Shown here: positions 46,570 through 55,729 of the stretch, one piece after another
Layout of the letters: every line of letters begins with the position of its first letter
Position numbering within the stretch: position 1 is the stretch's first letter
Source: Phytopseudomonas dryadis
GTDB lineage: Bacteria; Pseudomonadota; Gammaproteobacteria; Pseudomonadales; Pseudomonadaceae
Direction: 5' to 3'
Assembly: GCF_004327355.1 (NCBI RefSeq)
Contig: NZ_QJUM01000013.1
Coordinates: 1 to 64,000 of the forward strand
DNA: 64,000 nt
Notes under the pieces: generated by a model
What the model was told of the DNA's origin: nothing
What the model saw: the letters and a program-made list of their open reading frames with translations, nothing else
Databases searched by the model: none
Program-made: the position numbers and the translations under genes

Positions 46570-46981
46570 GTAGCCTGGGTCGAGGAAGGTTTTCGGGTGG
46601 CCCGGGGTAGCTGGCTATTCAGCCTTCAACGCGCCACGTAAAGCAGGAACGCCCCCGGCGGCAGCCCGTAGCCTGGGTCGAGCGCAGCGATACCCAGGTT
46701 GCCATCTCCTGGGTGTCGCCGTGCTCGACCCGGGCTACCGAGGAAGGTTTTCGGGTGGCCCGGGGTAGCTGGCTATTCGGTCTTCAAAGCGCCACGTAAA
46801 GCAGGAACGCGCCCGGCGGCAGCCCGTAGCCTGGGTCGAGCGCAGCGATACCCAGGTTGCCATCTCCCGGGTGTCGCTGCGCTCGACCCGGGCTACCGAG
46901 GAAGGTTTTCGGATGGCCCGGGGTAGCTGGCTATTCGGTCTTCAAAGCGCCACGTAAAGCAGGAACGCGCCCAGCAGCAGG
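46570..46981. repeat. Tandem array carrying copies of the uppP 3' end and palindrome family A
   Basis: A 158-bp unit begins GTAGCCTGGGTCGAG and runs through palindrome family A, GAGGAAGGTTTTCGG, CTGGCTATTCGGTCTTCAA and the last 12 codons of uppP (minus strand). Full units start at 46668 and 46826; a third at 46570 has lost 60 bp between two CGAG repeats. The final unit contains the true uppP end. The two outer copies would encode ...PPGAFLLYVAL-stop, like the gene's ...LLGAFLLYVAL-stop. The 46413-46569 part holds no gene. Confidence 0.9.
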
Positions 46982-47739
46982 CGGTAGATCACGAACGGCA
47001 GCATGCCGATGCGATCCATCGCCGCCAGGAACAGCTTGATGCACAGGAACGCCGAGACGAAGGACAGGCCGGCGCCCCAGGCCATATCGGCCCAGTGCGC
47101 ATCATGGCCTTCGCGAACCATATGCAGGGCCTTGAGGCCGCCGGCGGCGAGGATCAGCGGGATCGACAGCAGGAAGGAAAAGCGCGCGGCGCTCTGCCGG
47201 TCGAAACCGAGCAACAGCGCCGCGGTCATGGTGATGCCCGAGCGCGAGGTGCCGGGGATCAGCGCCAGCATCTGCGCCAGGCCGATCAGCAGTGCCTGGC
47301 GCCAGGTCATGTGGGTCATGTCGGCCTCGCGGCTGCCCTTGACGTCGGCCCACCACAGCAGCAGGCCGAACAGAATGGTGGTGGTGGCGATGACCAGCAT
47401 CGAGCGGGTGTACTGCTCGATCAGCGGTTCGAGCAGCAGGCCGACCAGCGCCGCCGGCAGGGTCGCCAGGATGATCAGCCAGCCCATGCGGCTTTCCGCG
47501 CTGGCCTGACGACGCAGCAGGTGCCGCAGCCAGCCCTGGACGATGGCCATGAGCTCGCGGCGGAACGCCAGGATCACCGCCAGCAGGGTGCCGACGTGCA
47601 CGGCGACGTCGAAGGCCTGGCCCTGGTCTTCCCAGCCGAGCAGCTGGGCGGGGAGGATCAGGTGGGCGGAGGAGGAGACCGGGAGGAATTCGGTAATACC
47701 CTGGATGAGGGACAGGATGAGCAGGTGGAACCAGTCCAT
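46942..47739 (-). CDS. uppP: Undecaprenyl-diphosphatase UppP (BacA)
   Basis: 265-aa inner-membrane enzyme recycling undecaprenyl diphosphate, the lipid carrier for peptidoglycan and O-antigen synthesis; also linked to bacitracin tolerance. Signature EFLPVSSSAHL (17-27) and PGTSRSG near 162-168 are intact, with about eight hydrophobic segments. Length is normal. The ATG follows AAGGATCCCC. The last 12 codons form part of a tandem repeat unit present in two more copies downstream. Confidence 0.96.
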   Translation of the reverse strand: MDWFHLLILSLIQGITEFLPVSSSAHLILPAQLLGWEDQGQAFDVAVHVGTLLAVILAFRRELMAIVQGWLRHLLRRQASAESRMGWLIILATLPAALVGLLLEPLIEQYTRSMLVIATTTILFGLLLWWADVKGSREADMTHMTWRQALLIGLAQMLALIPGTSRSGITMTAALLLGFDRQSAARFSFLLSIPLILAAGGLKALHMVREGHDAHWADMAWGAGLSFVSAFLCIKLFLAAMDRIGMLPFVIYRLLLGAFLLYVAL

Positions 47740-48009
47740 GGGGATCCTTATGCGGAGAGAGAAGCGCGGACTGCGGGTATGACCCGTGGATCGGGGTTTT
47801 TATCCGCGCCGCCGGTAGCGGCGGGCAGAACGGCGAAGACGCGCATGCCAGACCGCCACCGCGGCGAATGCGCCGGGGCTGCGCGCATTGAACCCCGGCC
47901 AGCTGCCTCGTGTCGCGAGATTGGCGGGCAAGGGCGTGGATTTGCTATGTTGTGCGCCCCGCGAAGCGCCAGCTCGCCTGGCCTGCAGTACCTGCCCGAG
48001 AAAGCCAAC
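47740..48009. other. Divergent region between uppP and the MFS transporter gene
   Basis: 270 GC-rich bases without ORF, presumably carrying both promoters. TATGTT near 47946 is a possible -10 for the transporter gene. No operator recognised. Confidence 0.35.
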
Positions 48010-49293
48010 ATGCACTCCGTAGCACCGGCGGCGCCTGCCCGCCCCCTGACCCGCAGCGATTACAAGACCCTGTCCCTGTCCGCGTTGGGCGGCGCCCTGG
48101 AGTTTTACGACTTCATCATCTACGTGTTCTTCGCCACGGTGGTCGGCAAGCTGTTCTTCCCGCCCGACATGCCGGAATGGCTGCGCATGCTGCAGACCTT
48201 CGGCATTTTCGCCGCCGGCTACCTGGCCCGGCCGCTGGGCGGCATCGTCATGGCGCACTTCGGCGATCTGCTCGGACGCAAGCGCATGTTCACCCTGAGC
48301 ATCTTCATGATGGCGGTGCCGACGCTGATCATGGGGCTGCTGCCGACCTATGCGCAGATCGGCATTCTCGCGCCCCTGGCGCTGCTGCTGATGCGCATGA
48401 TCCAGGGCGCCGCCATCGGCGGCGAAGTGCCCGGGGCCTGGGTCTTCGTCGCCGAGCACGTGCCGGCGCGCCACGTCGGCTATGCCTGCGGCACGCTGAC
48501 CTGCGGCCTGACCGTGGGCATCCTGCTCGGTTCGCTGATGGCGACGCTGATCAACACCCTCTACACCGAGCAGCAAGTGCTCGACTGGGCCTGGCGCCTG
48601 CCGTTCCTGCTCGGCGGGGTGTTCGGCCTGTTCGCCATGTACCTGCGCCGCTGGCTGCACGAAACGCCGGTATTCGCCGAAATGCAGCAGCGCAAGGCCC
48701 TCTCCGACGAGCTGCCGCTGAAGACCGTGGTGCGCGATCACCGCCGTGGCGTGGTGGTGTCGATGCTGCTCACCTGGTTGCTCTCGGCGGGCATCGTGGT
48801 AGCGATCCTGATGACTCCGACCTTCCTGCAGACCCTCTACGGCTTCGACGCCGCCACGGCCCTGAGGGCCAACAGCCTGGCCATCGTCATGCTCAGCATC
48901 GGCTGCATCGCCAGCGGCGCGCTTTGCGACCGGGTCGGTGCCGGGCGGGTGCTGGTCGTCGGCTGCCTGCTGCTGGCGGCCAGCACCTGGATCTTCTATT
49001 CGGGCCTGCCGGCCAATCCCCACTGGCTGTTCCCGCTGTACGCCCTGGTCGGCCTGTTCGTCGGCACCATCGGCGCGGTGCCCTTCGTCATGGTCAATGC
49101 CTTCCCGCCATTGGTGCGCTTCACCGGCCTGTCGTTCTCCTACAACCTGTCCTATGCCATCTTCGGCGGACTGACGCCGATGATCGTTTCCCTGCTGGTC
49201 AAGTGGAGCCCGCTGGGCCCGGCCTATTACCTGATCGCCCTGTGCGCCCTGGGCTTCGCGGTGGGGGTGGGGCTGTTGCGCGGCGGCAGGTGA
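48010..49293 (+). CDS. MFS transporter, metabolite:H+ symporter type
   Basis: 427 aa, 12 hydrophobic segments. LGGALEFYDFIIYVFFA in TM1 and the loop motif HFGDLLGRKRMF are typical of the metabolite:H+ symporter (MHS/ProP-KgtP-ShiA) family, which takes up organic acids, betaines or sugars acids. ATG 48010 was chosen from family alignment; AGAAAGCC is a weak ribosome site. Longer frames upstream are non-coding. Monocistronic. The substrate cannot be deduced. Confidence 0.92.
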   Translation: MHSVAPAAPARPLTRSDYKTLSLSALGGALEFYDFIIYVFFATVVGKLFFPPDMPEWLRMLQTFGIFAAGYLARPLGGIVMAHFGDLLGRKRMFTLSIFMMAVPTLIMGLLPTYAQIGILAPLALLLMRMIQGAAIGGEVPGAWVFVAEHVPARHVGYACGTLTCGLTVGILLGSLMATLINTLYTEQQVLDWAWRLPFLLGGVFGLFAMYLRRWLHETPVFAEMQQRKALSDELPLKTVVRDHRRGVVVSMLLTWLLSAGIVVAILMTPTFLQTLYGFDAATALRANSLAIVMLSIGCIASGALCDRVGAGRVLVVGCLLLAASTWIFYSGLPANPHWLFPLYALVGLFVGTIGAVPFVMVNAFPPLVRFTGLSFSYNLSYAIFGGLTPMIVSLLVKWSPLGPAYYLIALCALGFAVGVGLLRGGR

Positions 49294-49368
49294 GCGCGAT
49301 CCGCTCTTTCGTTCCAGCCGGCTCAGCCGGTATGGTGCGCTCACGAACGAAACGCTATGGAGAAGCCC

Positions 49369-49809
49369 ATGAGCCTTTACGGTGACTACGATCCGCAGAA
49401 CATCTTCGCCCAGATCATTCGCGGCGACATGCCCTGCTACAAGCTGTACGAAGACGATGACGTACTGGTCTTCCTCGACCTGTTCCCGCAGGCCTACGGC
49501 CATACCCTGGTGATCCCCAAGCGTGCGGCGGCGCGCAATATCCTGGAGATCGATGCGGACAACCTGGCCAGGCTGGCGCTGGCGGTGCAGAAGGTCGCCC
49601 GCGTGCTGGCCGACGAGTTGCAGCCCGACGGCGTGCAGGTGGCGCAGTTCAATGGCGCCCCGGCGGGGCAGACGGTGTACCACATCCACGTGCACGTGAT
49701 TCCGCGCTTCAGCGGTGAAAACCTGCAGATCCACGCCAGCGGCAAGGCCGACCCCGCCGAACTGGAGAAGCTGCAGGCGCGCCTGGTGCCGCGCTTCCAG
49801 GATCTTTGA
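49369..49809 (+). CDS. HIT-family hydrolase
   Basis: 146 aa, the size of the Hint branch. The histidine triad HIHVHVIPR is complete, and the N-terminal DYDPQNIFAQIIRG and VFLDLFPQAYGHTLVIPK segments are conserved. These proteins hydrolyse nucleoside phosphoramidates or dinucleotides. ATG 49369 has GGAG six bases upstream; an ATG at 49357 overlaps that site. Downstream of the transporter gene with a 75-bp gap. Confidence 0.94.
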   Translation: MSLYGDYDPQNIFAQIIRGDMPCYKLYEDDDVLVFLDLFPQAYGHTLVIPKRAAARNILEIDADNLARLALAVQKVARVLADELQPDGVQVAQFNGAPAGQTVYHIHVHVIPRFSGENLQIHASGKADPAELEKLQARLVPRFQDL

Positions 49810-49819
49810 AAAAGCAGCC

Positions 49820-49904
49820 ATAAGCTTCAAGCTTCAAGCCAGAAGCAAAGCATGGGGGTTACGCCGAACCGCTTTTAACTTGCCGCTTGAAGCTTGCAGC
49901 TTAT
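49820..49904. repeat. Inverted repeat, family D
   Basis: Arms ATAAGCTTCAAGCTTCAAG (49820-49838) and CTTGAAGCTTGCAGCTTAT (49886-49904) match at 18 of 19 positions. It lies between the HIT gene and the converging DMT gene. The stop codon TAA of the DMT gene (49903-49901) is inside the right arm. Related to the copy after fabV. Confidence 0.75.
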
Positions 49905-50827
49905 AACCGGCGTTTCAGCCACTGGCCGAGCCATTCGTAGCCGCTGACCATGAGGATGCCGAGCAGCACCAGCAGCGCACCGGCGACGAAGTTGAGCTCC
50001 AGCGGTTCATCCAGCAGCCAGACGCCGAATACGATGCCGAACAGCGGGGTCATGAACGACAGCACGCCGAGCCGCGAGGCGAGGTAGTGGCGCAGCAGCC
50101 AGAACCAGGTCAGGAAGCTGACGAACGAGACCAGCAGTACCTGAAAGGCCAGGCTGCCGAGCGCCACCGTGGTCGGCTCGAAGCGCAACTGACCGGTGGC
50201 CACGGTGGCCAGCATCAGCAGCACGAACGCCCCCACCAGTTGGTACAGCAGCGTCTGCGTGGCCGGGGCGCTGGACAGGCGCGAGCAGCGCACCACCACC
50301 GTGGTCGCGCCCCAGGCCATGGCGGCCAGCAGACCGAGAGCATCGCCCAGCATCTGCCGGCCGATGTCGCTGTCCCCGGCGTCCGGTGCCCGGCCGGCGA
50401 ATGAAACCACGATACCGCCGAACGCCACGGCGATCCCCAGCCACTGCAAGGGTTTCAGGTGCTCGGCGGGCAGGCGCCAGTGCAGGCCCAGCGCGGCGAA
50501 GATCGGCGCGGTGTAGAGAAAGATCACCATGTGCGAAGCCGTGGTGTGGTGCAGGCCTTCACCGACCAGCAGGAATTCCAGGGAGAACAGCAGGGCGACC
50601 AGCAGGCCGGGCCGCCAATGGCCTTCGCGCAGGGACATGCCCTCGCCGCGCCAGAGCATCAGCAGCGCCACCAGCACGGCGGCGATCCCCGAGCGCAGGG
50701 CGATCTGCAGGATCGGCGCGACATCGGCGGCGGCCGCCTTCAGCGCCACCTGCTGCAGGCCCCAGATGGCACAGAGCCCGATCATCAGCCCGCCCGCCAG
50801 TGCGTCGATCTTCTTGCGCGTGTCCAT
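49901..50827 (-). CDS. EamA-family (DMT) transporter
   Basis: 308 aa with ten hydrophobic segments arranged as two EamA repeats (LMIGLCAIWGLQQVALK near the start; LLAAMAWGATTVVVR in the second half). Such exporters move amino acids or other metabolites out of the cell. Divergent from an AraC gene with a 159-bp shared region. The combination of an EamA exporter with a cupin-AraC regulator recalls nimT/nimR, a suggestion only. Confidence 0.92.
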   Translation of the reverse strand: MDTRKKIDALAGGLMIGLCAIWGLQQVALKAAAADVAPILQIALRSGIAAVLVALLMLWRGEGMSLREGHWRPGLLVALLFSLEFLLVGEGLHHTTASHMVIFLYTAPIFAALGLHWRLPAEHLKPLQWLGIAVAFGGIVVSFAGRAPDAGDSDIGRQMLGDALGLLAAMAWGATTVVVRCSRLSSAPATQTLLYQLVGAFVLLMLATVATGQLRFEPTTVALGSLAFQVLLVSFVSFLTWFWLLRHYLASRLGVLSFMTPLFGIVFGVWLLDEPLELNFVAGALLVLLGILMVSGYEWLGQWLKRRL

Positions 50828-50844
50828 GAGGTGCCTGCTGGCCA

Positions 50845-50893
50845 GGGGTTGTTGAGGTCGCGACGCGGTCGTGCTGAAACCTCAACAGACCCT
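50845..50893. repeat. Diverged palindromic repeat, family C
   Basis: AGGGGTTGTTGAGGT ... ACCTCAACAGACCCT (with CGCGACGCGGTCGTGCTGA between) keeps the arms of family C but with GAGGT in place of GACGT on both sides, a compensated change. It lies in the region shared by the DMT and AraC genes. Confidence 0.65.
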
Positions 50894-50986
50894 CGAGGGC
50901 GGCATTATGCGGCTGGCAATTTCTGTTGATATAGTCCAAACACGACAACCCATAGCGGTTATCCGCCACTTCAGCCAAGGGTCTCC

Positions 50987-51787
50987 ATGGGCAGAAACGC
51001 CGTGCACCTGGCGATACCGCCGTTCAACGACAGGCTCCCGGCGCCGGTGTACTTCCGCACGGCCAGCGTGCCGGCCCAGGCCAGCTATCCGCGACACCGG
51101 CATTGCTGGGGCGAATTCGTCTATGCCTTCAGCGGGGTCATGGAAATCGAGGTCGCCGGCCGCCACTACCTGGCGCCGCCGCAGTACGGTATCTGGCTGC
51201 CGCCGAATCTCGAGCATGTCGGCTTCAACCGTCATGAGGCCTGTCACTGCTCGCTGTACGTCGCCGCCGAGCGTTGCCAGGCCTTGCCCGGCGAAGCCTG
51301 CGCCCTGACGGTCAGCCCGCTGGTCCGGGCACTGCTCGATGACCTGCGTGAATCCCCCCTGGCCACGGGGCAGGAGGATGCGCATGAACGCCAGTTGCAG
51401 GTGCTGCTGGACAAGCTGGCGCGGGCACCGAAGGCCGGCAGCTACCTGCCCGGTTCCAGCGATGCGCTGCTCGAACCGGTGTTGCGGGCGCTGACCGCCA
51501 ACCCTGCCGATCCCCGTTCGCTGGCGCAGCTGGCGCGACAGGCCAATACCACCGAGCGAACGCTGATGCGCCGTTGCCAGCGTGACCTGGGCATGTCGTT
51601 CGCGCAGTGGCGCCAGCGCCTGAAGGTGGTCGCCGCCCTGGCGTTGCTGGAACAGGGCCTGACCGTCGAGGTGATCGCCCTGGATCTTGGCTACAGCAGC
51701 GCCTCGGCTTTCATCGGCATGTTCCGTCGGCTGATGGGCGTTTCGCCCGACGAGTTTCGCAAGGGCAACCTGCCACGTCGCCCATGA
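50987..51787 (+). CDS. AraC-family regulator with N-terminal cupin
   Basis: 266 aa. Cupin sensor (HRHCWGEFVYAFSGVMEIE and PPQYGIWLPPNLEH; His residues may bind metal or ligand) and C-terminal double HTH (SLAQLARQANTTERTLMRRC; VEVIALDLGYSSASAFIGMF). It resembles NimR-type regulators of adjacent exporter genes. Divergent from the EamA exporter, its likely target. Confidence 0.92.
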   Translation: MGRNAVHLAIPPFNDRLPAPVYFRTASVPAQASYPRHRHCWGEFVYAFSGVMEIEVAGRHYLAPPQYGIWLPPNLEHVGFNRHEACHCSLYVAAERCQALPGEACALTVSPLVRALLDDLRESPLATGQEDAHERQLQVLLDKLARAPKAGSYLPGSSDALLEPVLRALTANPADPRSLAQLARQANTTERTLMRRCQRDLGMSFAQWRQRLKVVAALALLEQGLTVEVIALDLGYSSASAFIGMFRRLMGVSPDEFRKGNLPRRP

Positions 51788-51929
51788 GGGGCACTCCCGG
51801 ATGCGTCGTATTTGTGGCACTGTCGTCGCCCGGAGGCTGTCAGAACCCCCGGGGACAGGGACATTCGCCGCCGCGCGACGTGCAGCGGAACGTCCATGCC
51901 CACCTGCCTATTTCTCATGGAGGGAACCC

Positions 51930-52364
51930 ATGCGTTCGATTTATGCGGTATTGCCATTGCTGGTCATGGCCGGTTGTTCGTCGTTCCAGGCCGATCCCGA
52001 GCATGTCAGCGCGGTCCCGGCCGAGCGCCTGCGCGCCTACCAGACACCACTCAGCGGCGGTGGCGAGGTGGTGGTCAACCGTGATCTGGGCCTGATGGGG
52101 GGCGGTTGCTATGTCGCCGTACTGATCGACCGCAAACTGGCGGCACGTATCGGCATGGGCGAAGAGGCGCGGTTCCAGGTACCGGCGGGCAACCGCATCG
52201 TCGGCATCGCCACCGACACCGAGGACGATACCCTGTGTGGCAAGGGGCGCCTGCGCCGCGAGGTGGCGGTCAAGGTCGAGGCCGGAGGCCGTGAGGACCT
52301 GCGTATCGTCAGCCAGAACCGTGGCGGTTTCGACATCAAGCCATTCAAGCCCAAAGCCAAATAA
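51930..52364 (+). CDS. Small lipoprotein
   Basis: 144 aa. Signal sequence with a lipobox-like VMAGC, so a lipid-modified Cys15 is probable (Met at -3 is unusual). The mature part has beta-strand character (GGGEVVVNRDLGLMGGGCYVAVLIDRK, FQVPAGNRIVGIATD) and two further Cys. No family recognised with confidence. AGGGA before the ATG. Lies between the AraC gene and a flavin oxidoreductase, no obvious operon. Confidence 0.82.
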   Translation: MRSIYAVLPLLVMAGCSSFQADPEHVSAVPAERLRAYQTPLSGGGEVVVNRDLGLMGGGCYVAVLIDRKLAARIGMGEEARFQVPAGNRIVGIATDTEDDTLCGKGRLRREVAVKVEAGGREDLRIVSQNRGGFDIKPFKPKAK

Positions 52365-52439
52365 AGCCGGATTGGCCTTCAGCGCCGCGGACCTGACGAG
52401 GTAGAATCCCGCCAGCTTTGTCAGGTACAAGGACCACCT

Positions 52440-53732
52440 GTGAAGAATTCTCCCATCGCGATCGTGGGCGCGGGTACCGCCGGGCTGGCGGCTGCCACCT
52501 TGCTGGCCCGCCAGGGCTGGCGGGTCGAACTGCTGGAGCGTGTGCCGCAGTTGCAGCCGGTAGGCGCCGGCATTCTGCTGCAGCCCTCGGGGCTGGCGGT
52601 GCTGCGCGATCTCGAACTGCTCGAGGAATGTACCGGCCTGGGCGCGCCGGTCAGCCGCCTGTTCGGTACGTCGGCCTGTGGGGAACGGGTGATCCTCGAT
52701 ACCCGTTATCAGCACTGGCAGCCCGGCTGCCATGGGCTGGGCATCCACCGTGGCGTGCTGATGAGCGCCTTGCTCGCCGCGGCCACGGGCGCCGGCGTGC
52801 TGCTGCGCACGGGGGTTGCCGTTCGCCGCTTCGAGCAATCGCCGCAGGGCGTCAGCCTGTTCGCCGACGATGGCCAGGGCGGCGAGGCGCCCTGTGGCGA
52901 TTATGCGGCGCTGATCCTGGCCGATGGCACGCGTTCGCGACTGCGTGCGCAGATGCAGGTGCGGCAGTGGGTCAAGCCCTATCCCTGGGGCGCGCTGTGG
53001 AGCATCGTGCCCACGCCCGAGGGCGGCGATTCCAGCGACCTGCGCCAGTGGTACCGGGGCTGTTCGCAGATGTTCGGCATCATGCCCACCGGGCGCACCC
53101 AGCAGGCGCGGCAAACGCTGTTGAGCAGCCTGTTCTGGAGCCTGCCAACGGCCGCCTACCCGGCCTGGCGCGAGGCCGGGCTGCCGGCCTGGAAGGCCAG
53201 CGTCGAGCGGCTTGCCGGGCGCCAGGCCGAAGCCTTCCTGGCCCCTATCGAAGCCCCCGAGCAACTGGCCCTGGCCACCTATGCCGATGTACGCATGCAG
53301 CACTGGCATGACGGTCGGGTGCTGGCCATCGGCGATTGCGCCCATGCCATGAGCCCGCAGCTGGGGCAGGGCGCGAACATGGCGCTGGTGGATGCGGTGG
53401 CCCTGGCCGCGGCTCTGCGTCCGGCCGCGGCAAGCGCCGCGTCGCCGGACTGGGCCGCGGTGTTCACCGAGTACGCCGATGCCCGTCGCCGGCACCTGCG
53501 CTACTACCGCCAGGCCAGCCGCCTGCTGACCCCCTTGTTCCAGTCCGATAGCGCCACCCTGGCGGTGCTGCGCGACAGCGCCCTGTTCCTGGCCCGGCAC
53601 CTGCCCATGGGCCGCCAGCACGCGGTCACCACCCTGGTCGGCGCCCGCACCGGCTGGCTGTTCGGCCGCAGCGCCGAGTCCTCGCTGCATGCCTGGCGGG
53701 GCGATGAGCAGGTGCCCGCGCCGCTGTCCTGA
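52440..53732 (+). CDS. FAD-dependent monooxygenase-like protein
   Basis: 430 aa. N-terminal dinucleotide fold VGAGTAGLAAATLL, mid DG motif (ILADGTRSRLR) and GDCAHAMSPQLGQGANMALVDA, the flavin-ribityl motif of class A aromatic hydroxylases. The C-terminus is about 60 residues longer than the minimal enzyme. The start is GTG at 52440, preceded by AAGGA; the next in-frame ATG is far inside. It lies 75 bp after the lipoprotein gene. The substrate is unknown; squalene/tryptophan-halogenase-like relatives are possible but less likely. Confidence 0.9.
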   Translation: MKNSPIAIVGAGTAGLAAATLLARQGWRVELLERVPQLQPVGAGILLQPSGLAVLRDLELLEECTGLGAPVSRLFGTSACGERVILDTRYQHWQPGCHGLGIHRGVLMSALLAAATGAGVLLRTGVAVRRFEQSPQGVSLFADDGQGGEAPCGDYAALILADGTRSRLRAQMQVRQWVKPYPWGALWSIVPTPEGGDSSDLRQWYRGCSQMFGIMPTGRTQQARQTLLSSLFWSLPTAAYPAWREAGLPAWKASVERLAGRQAEAFLAPIEAPEQLALATYADVRMQHWHDGRVLAIGDCAHAMSPQLGQGANMALVDAVALAAALRPAAASAASPDWAAVFTEYADARRRHLRYYRQASRLLTPLFQSDSATLAVLRDSALFLARHLPMGRQHAVTTLVGARTGWLFGRSAESSLHAWRGDEQVPAPLS

Positions 53733-53798
53733 CGGCCGTCGTCCGGGGCAATCCCGGCCTGCCCGTCAGTCAAGCATTTGCCCCGCAAAATGGCGGTT

Positions 53799-54370
53799 CG
53801 CCGAGCTGTGAGCTCGCGGCGATTGGTGGCCACGCCACGGACTTTGCGCGATAGCCGCAATCGCATCGCGCCGAGGTCGACGCTCTTACACGATCGGTGG
53901 TTTGCCGCGATCTCGTAGGAGCCGCGACCCCGCAGCGAATGGTGACCACGCCACAGACTCTGCGCGATGGCCACCATCGCATCGCGCCGAGGTCGACGCG
54001 CCTACACGGGCGGTGGTTTGCCGCGATCTCGTAGGAGCCGCGACCCCGCGGCGAATGGTGACCATACCGCGATTTTTGCAGGATGGCCACGATCGTATCG
54101 CGCCGAGGTCGGCGCTCCTACACGGGCGGTGGTTTGCCTCGATCTCGTAGGAGCCGCGACCCCGCGGCGAATGCTAGCCACGCCACGGACTCCGCGGAAT
54201 GGCTGCAATCGCATCGCGCCGAGGTCGACGCGCCTATACGATCGGTGGCTTGCCGCGATCTCGTAGGCGCCGCGACCCCGCGGCGAATGGTGGCCACGCC
54301 ACGGACTCCGCGGACTGGCTGCAATCGCATCGCGCCGGGGGCGACGCGCCTACACGGGGGCCGCTCTTCT
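53799..54370. repeat. Tandem array of BIME family B, exact 116-bp period
   Basis: Units beginning GTAGGAGCCGCGACCCCG or GTAGGCGCC... start at 53915, 54031, 54147 and 54263, exactly 116 bp apart, with a diverged unit before them from about 53799 and a truncated end near 54371. Each unit holds two inverted REP arms plus the spacer GGCGGTGGTTTGCCGCGATC. It fills the 691-base space between the monooxygenase gene and the converging MFS gene. Open frames through it ([13 protein letters not shown]...) are repeat artefacts. Confidence 0.92.
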
Positions 54371-54423
54371 GTAGGCGCCCGGGACAGGCCTCTGGCCTTG
54401 CCGGGCCCAGCCCAGGCGACCTG

Positions 54424-55626
54424 CTATTGAGCGCTGTTCGCGGCGGGCTGGATCTTCCAGGCCCAGGCGAAGATCAGCAGGCCGGCCACGGCGGTGGCCG
54501 CGCCGATATAGCCGGTCGAGGTCCAGCCGAAACCGGCGCTGATGGCCAGGCCGCCGAGCCATGGGCCGAGGGCGTTGGCGATGTTGAAGGCGGCATGGTT
54601 GGAGGCGGCGGCCAGGGTCTGCGCGCCGGTGGCGACATCCATCAGGTGCGTCTGCAGGGCGGGGGATAGGGCGGCGATGGTGCCCAGGGCCAGAATCGCC
54701 GGGAAGATCGTCCACAGCGAATGGGCGGCGGCCGGCAGCAACAGCAGCACCAGTGCGCTCCACAGCAGGATCCAGGCCACCGATTTGAACTGCAGGCGGT
54801 CGAACAGCCAGCCGCCAGCCATGTTGCCGAGTATGCAGCCGACGCCGAAGGCCGCCATGGCGAAGGGGATCACGCCCGGGCTGACCCGGGTCACTTCGAG
54901 CAGGGTCGGCGCCATGTAGCTGAACACGCAGAACATGCCGGCGAACCCCACCGAGCCGATGCCCAGGGCCAGCCATACCGGCGCGCGGTTGAAGGCGCGC
55001 AGTTCGTTGACCGGGCTGCTGCGTACTTCGTTGCGGTCCAGCGGCAGGAAGATGGCGACCATGACGATGGTCAGCAAGGCGATCACCCCGACCAGGGCGA
55101 AGGCATAGCGCCAGCTGACGCTCTGGCCGAGCCAGGTGGCCAGCGGATTGCCGATCAGGATGGCGACGCTGAGCCCCATCAGCACGCGGCTGACGGCCTT
55201 GGCCCGTTTGTGCGGGGGCGCCATGGAGGCGGCCACCAGCATGGCGATGCCGAAGTAGGCGCCATGGGGCAGGCCGGCGAAGAAACGGAAGACCATCAGC
55301 GCGTGGTAATCGGGCGCCAGGGCACTGGCGAAATTGCCGACGGCGAACACGCCCATCAGCAACAGCAGCAGGTGGCGACGCAGCAGGCGCGCGCCGAGCA
55401 GCGCCAGGATCGGCGCGCCGACCACCACGCCGAGGGCGTAGGTGCTGATCACGTTGCCCACCTGCGGTTCGCTGATACCCAGGTCGACTGCCACATTGGG
55501 CATCAGGCCCATGATGGCGAACTCGCCGGTGCCGATGGCGAAGCCGCCGAGCGCCAGCGCCAGCTCGATCAGCAGGATGGCGCCCGCGCTGAGCCGGGGC
55601 AGTGGGTCGTGGGTATTGCCGCTCAT
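54424..55626 (-). CDS. MFS transporter, DHA1 (AraJ-like) family
   Basis: 400 aa, 12 hydrophobic segments. IGTGEFAIMGLMPNVAVDLGI at the start and RVLMGLSVAILIGNPLATWL are typical of the AraJ/PbuE/YdhP drug or sugar efflux group. ATG 55626. The DNA ahead of it has AGGCTGATCC, a modest ribosome site. Isolated gene; substrate unknown. Confidence 0.93.
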   Translation of the reverse strand: MSGNTHDPLPRLSAGAILLIELALALGGFAIGTGEFAIMGLMPNVAVDLGISEPQVGNVISTYALGVVVGAPILALLGARLLRRHLLLLLMGVFAVGNFASALAPDYHALMVFRFFAGLPHGAYFGIAMLVAASMAPPHKRAKAVSRVLMGLSVAILIGNPLATWLGQSVSWRYAFALVGVIALLTIVMVAIFLPLDRNEVRSSPVNELRAFNRAPVWLALGIGSVGFAGMFCVFSYMAPTLLEVTRVSPGVIPFAMAAFGVGCILGNMAGGWLFDRLQFKSVAWILLWSALVLLLLPAAAHSLWTIFPAILALGTIAALSPALQTHLMDVATGAQTLAAASNHAAFNIANALGPWLGGLAISAGFGWTSTGYIGAATAVAGLLIFAWAWKIQPAANSAQ

Positions 55627-55729
55627 GGATCAGCCTCTGCACGCATGCCTGAATCGGGCGGCGCATTATTCACCGATTGCTTGCCCGAGAGAATCGCAAT
55701 CGGCTTTATTTCGCGGCTTTCGACGGGAT

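Noticed and set aside
46699..47039. Small ORFs in the tandem array after uppP
   Set aside because: They repeat the same translation (PSPGCR-ARPGLPRKVFGWPG) from each repeat unit and have no ribosome sites. They are products of the palindrome sequence.
53799..54430. CRISPR-like regular spacing and several small ORFs in the array
   Set aside because: The period is 116 bp, the whole unit is repeated and contains inverted REP arms, there are no unique spacers of 30-40 bp and no cas genes. The ORFs (ASRRGRR...) are translations of the repeat.
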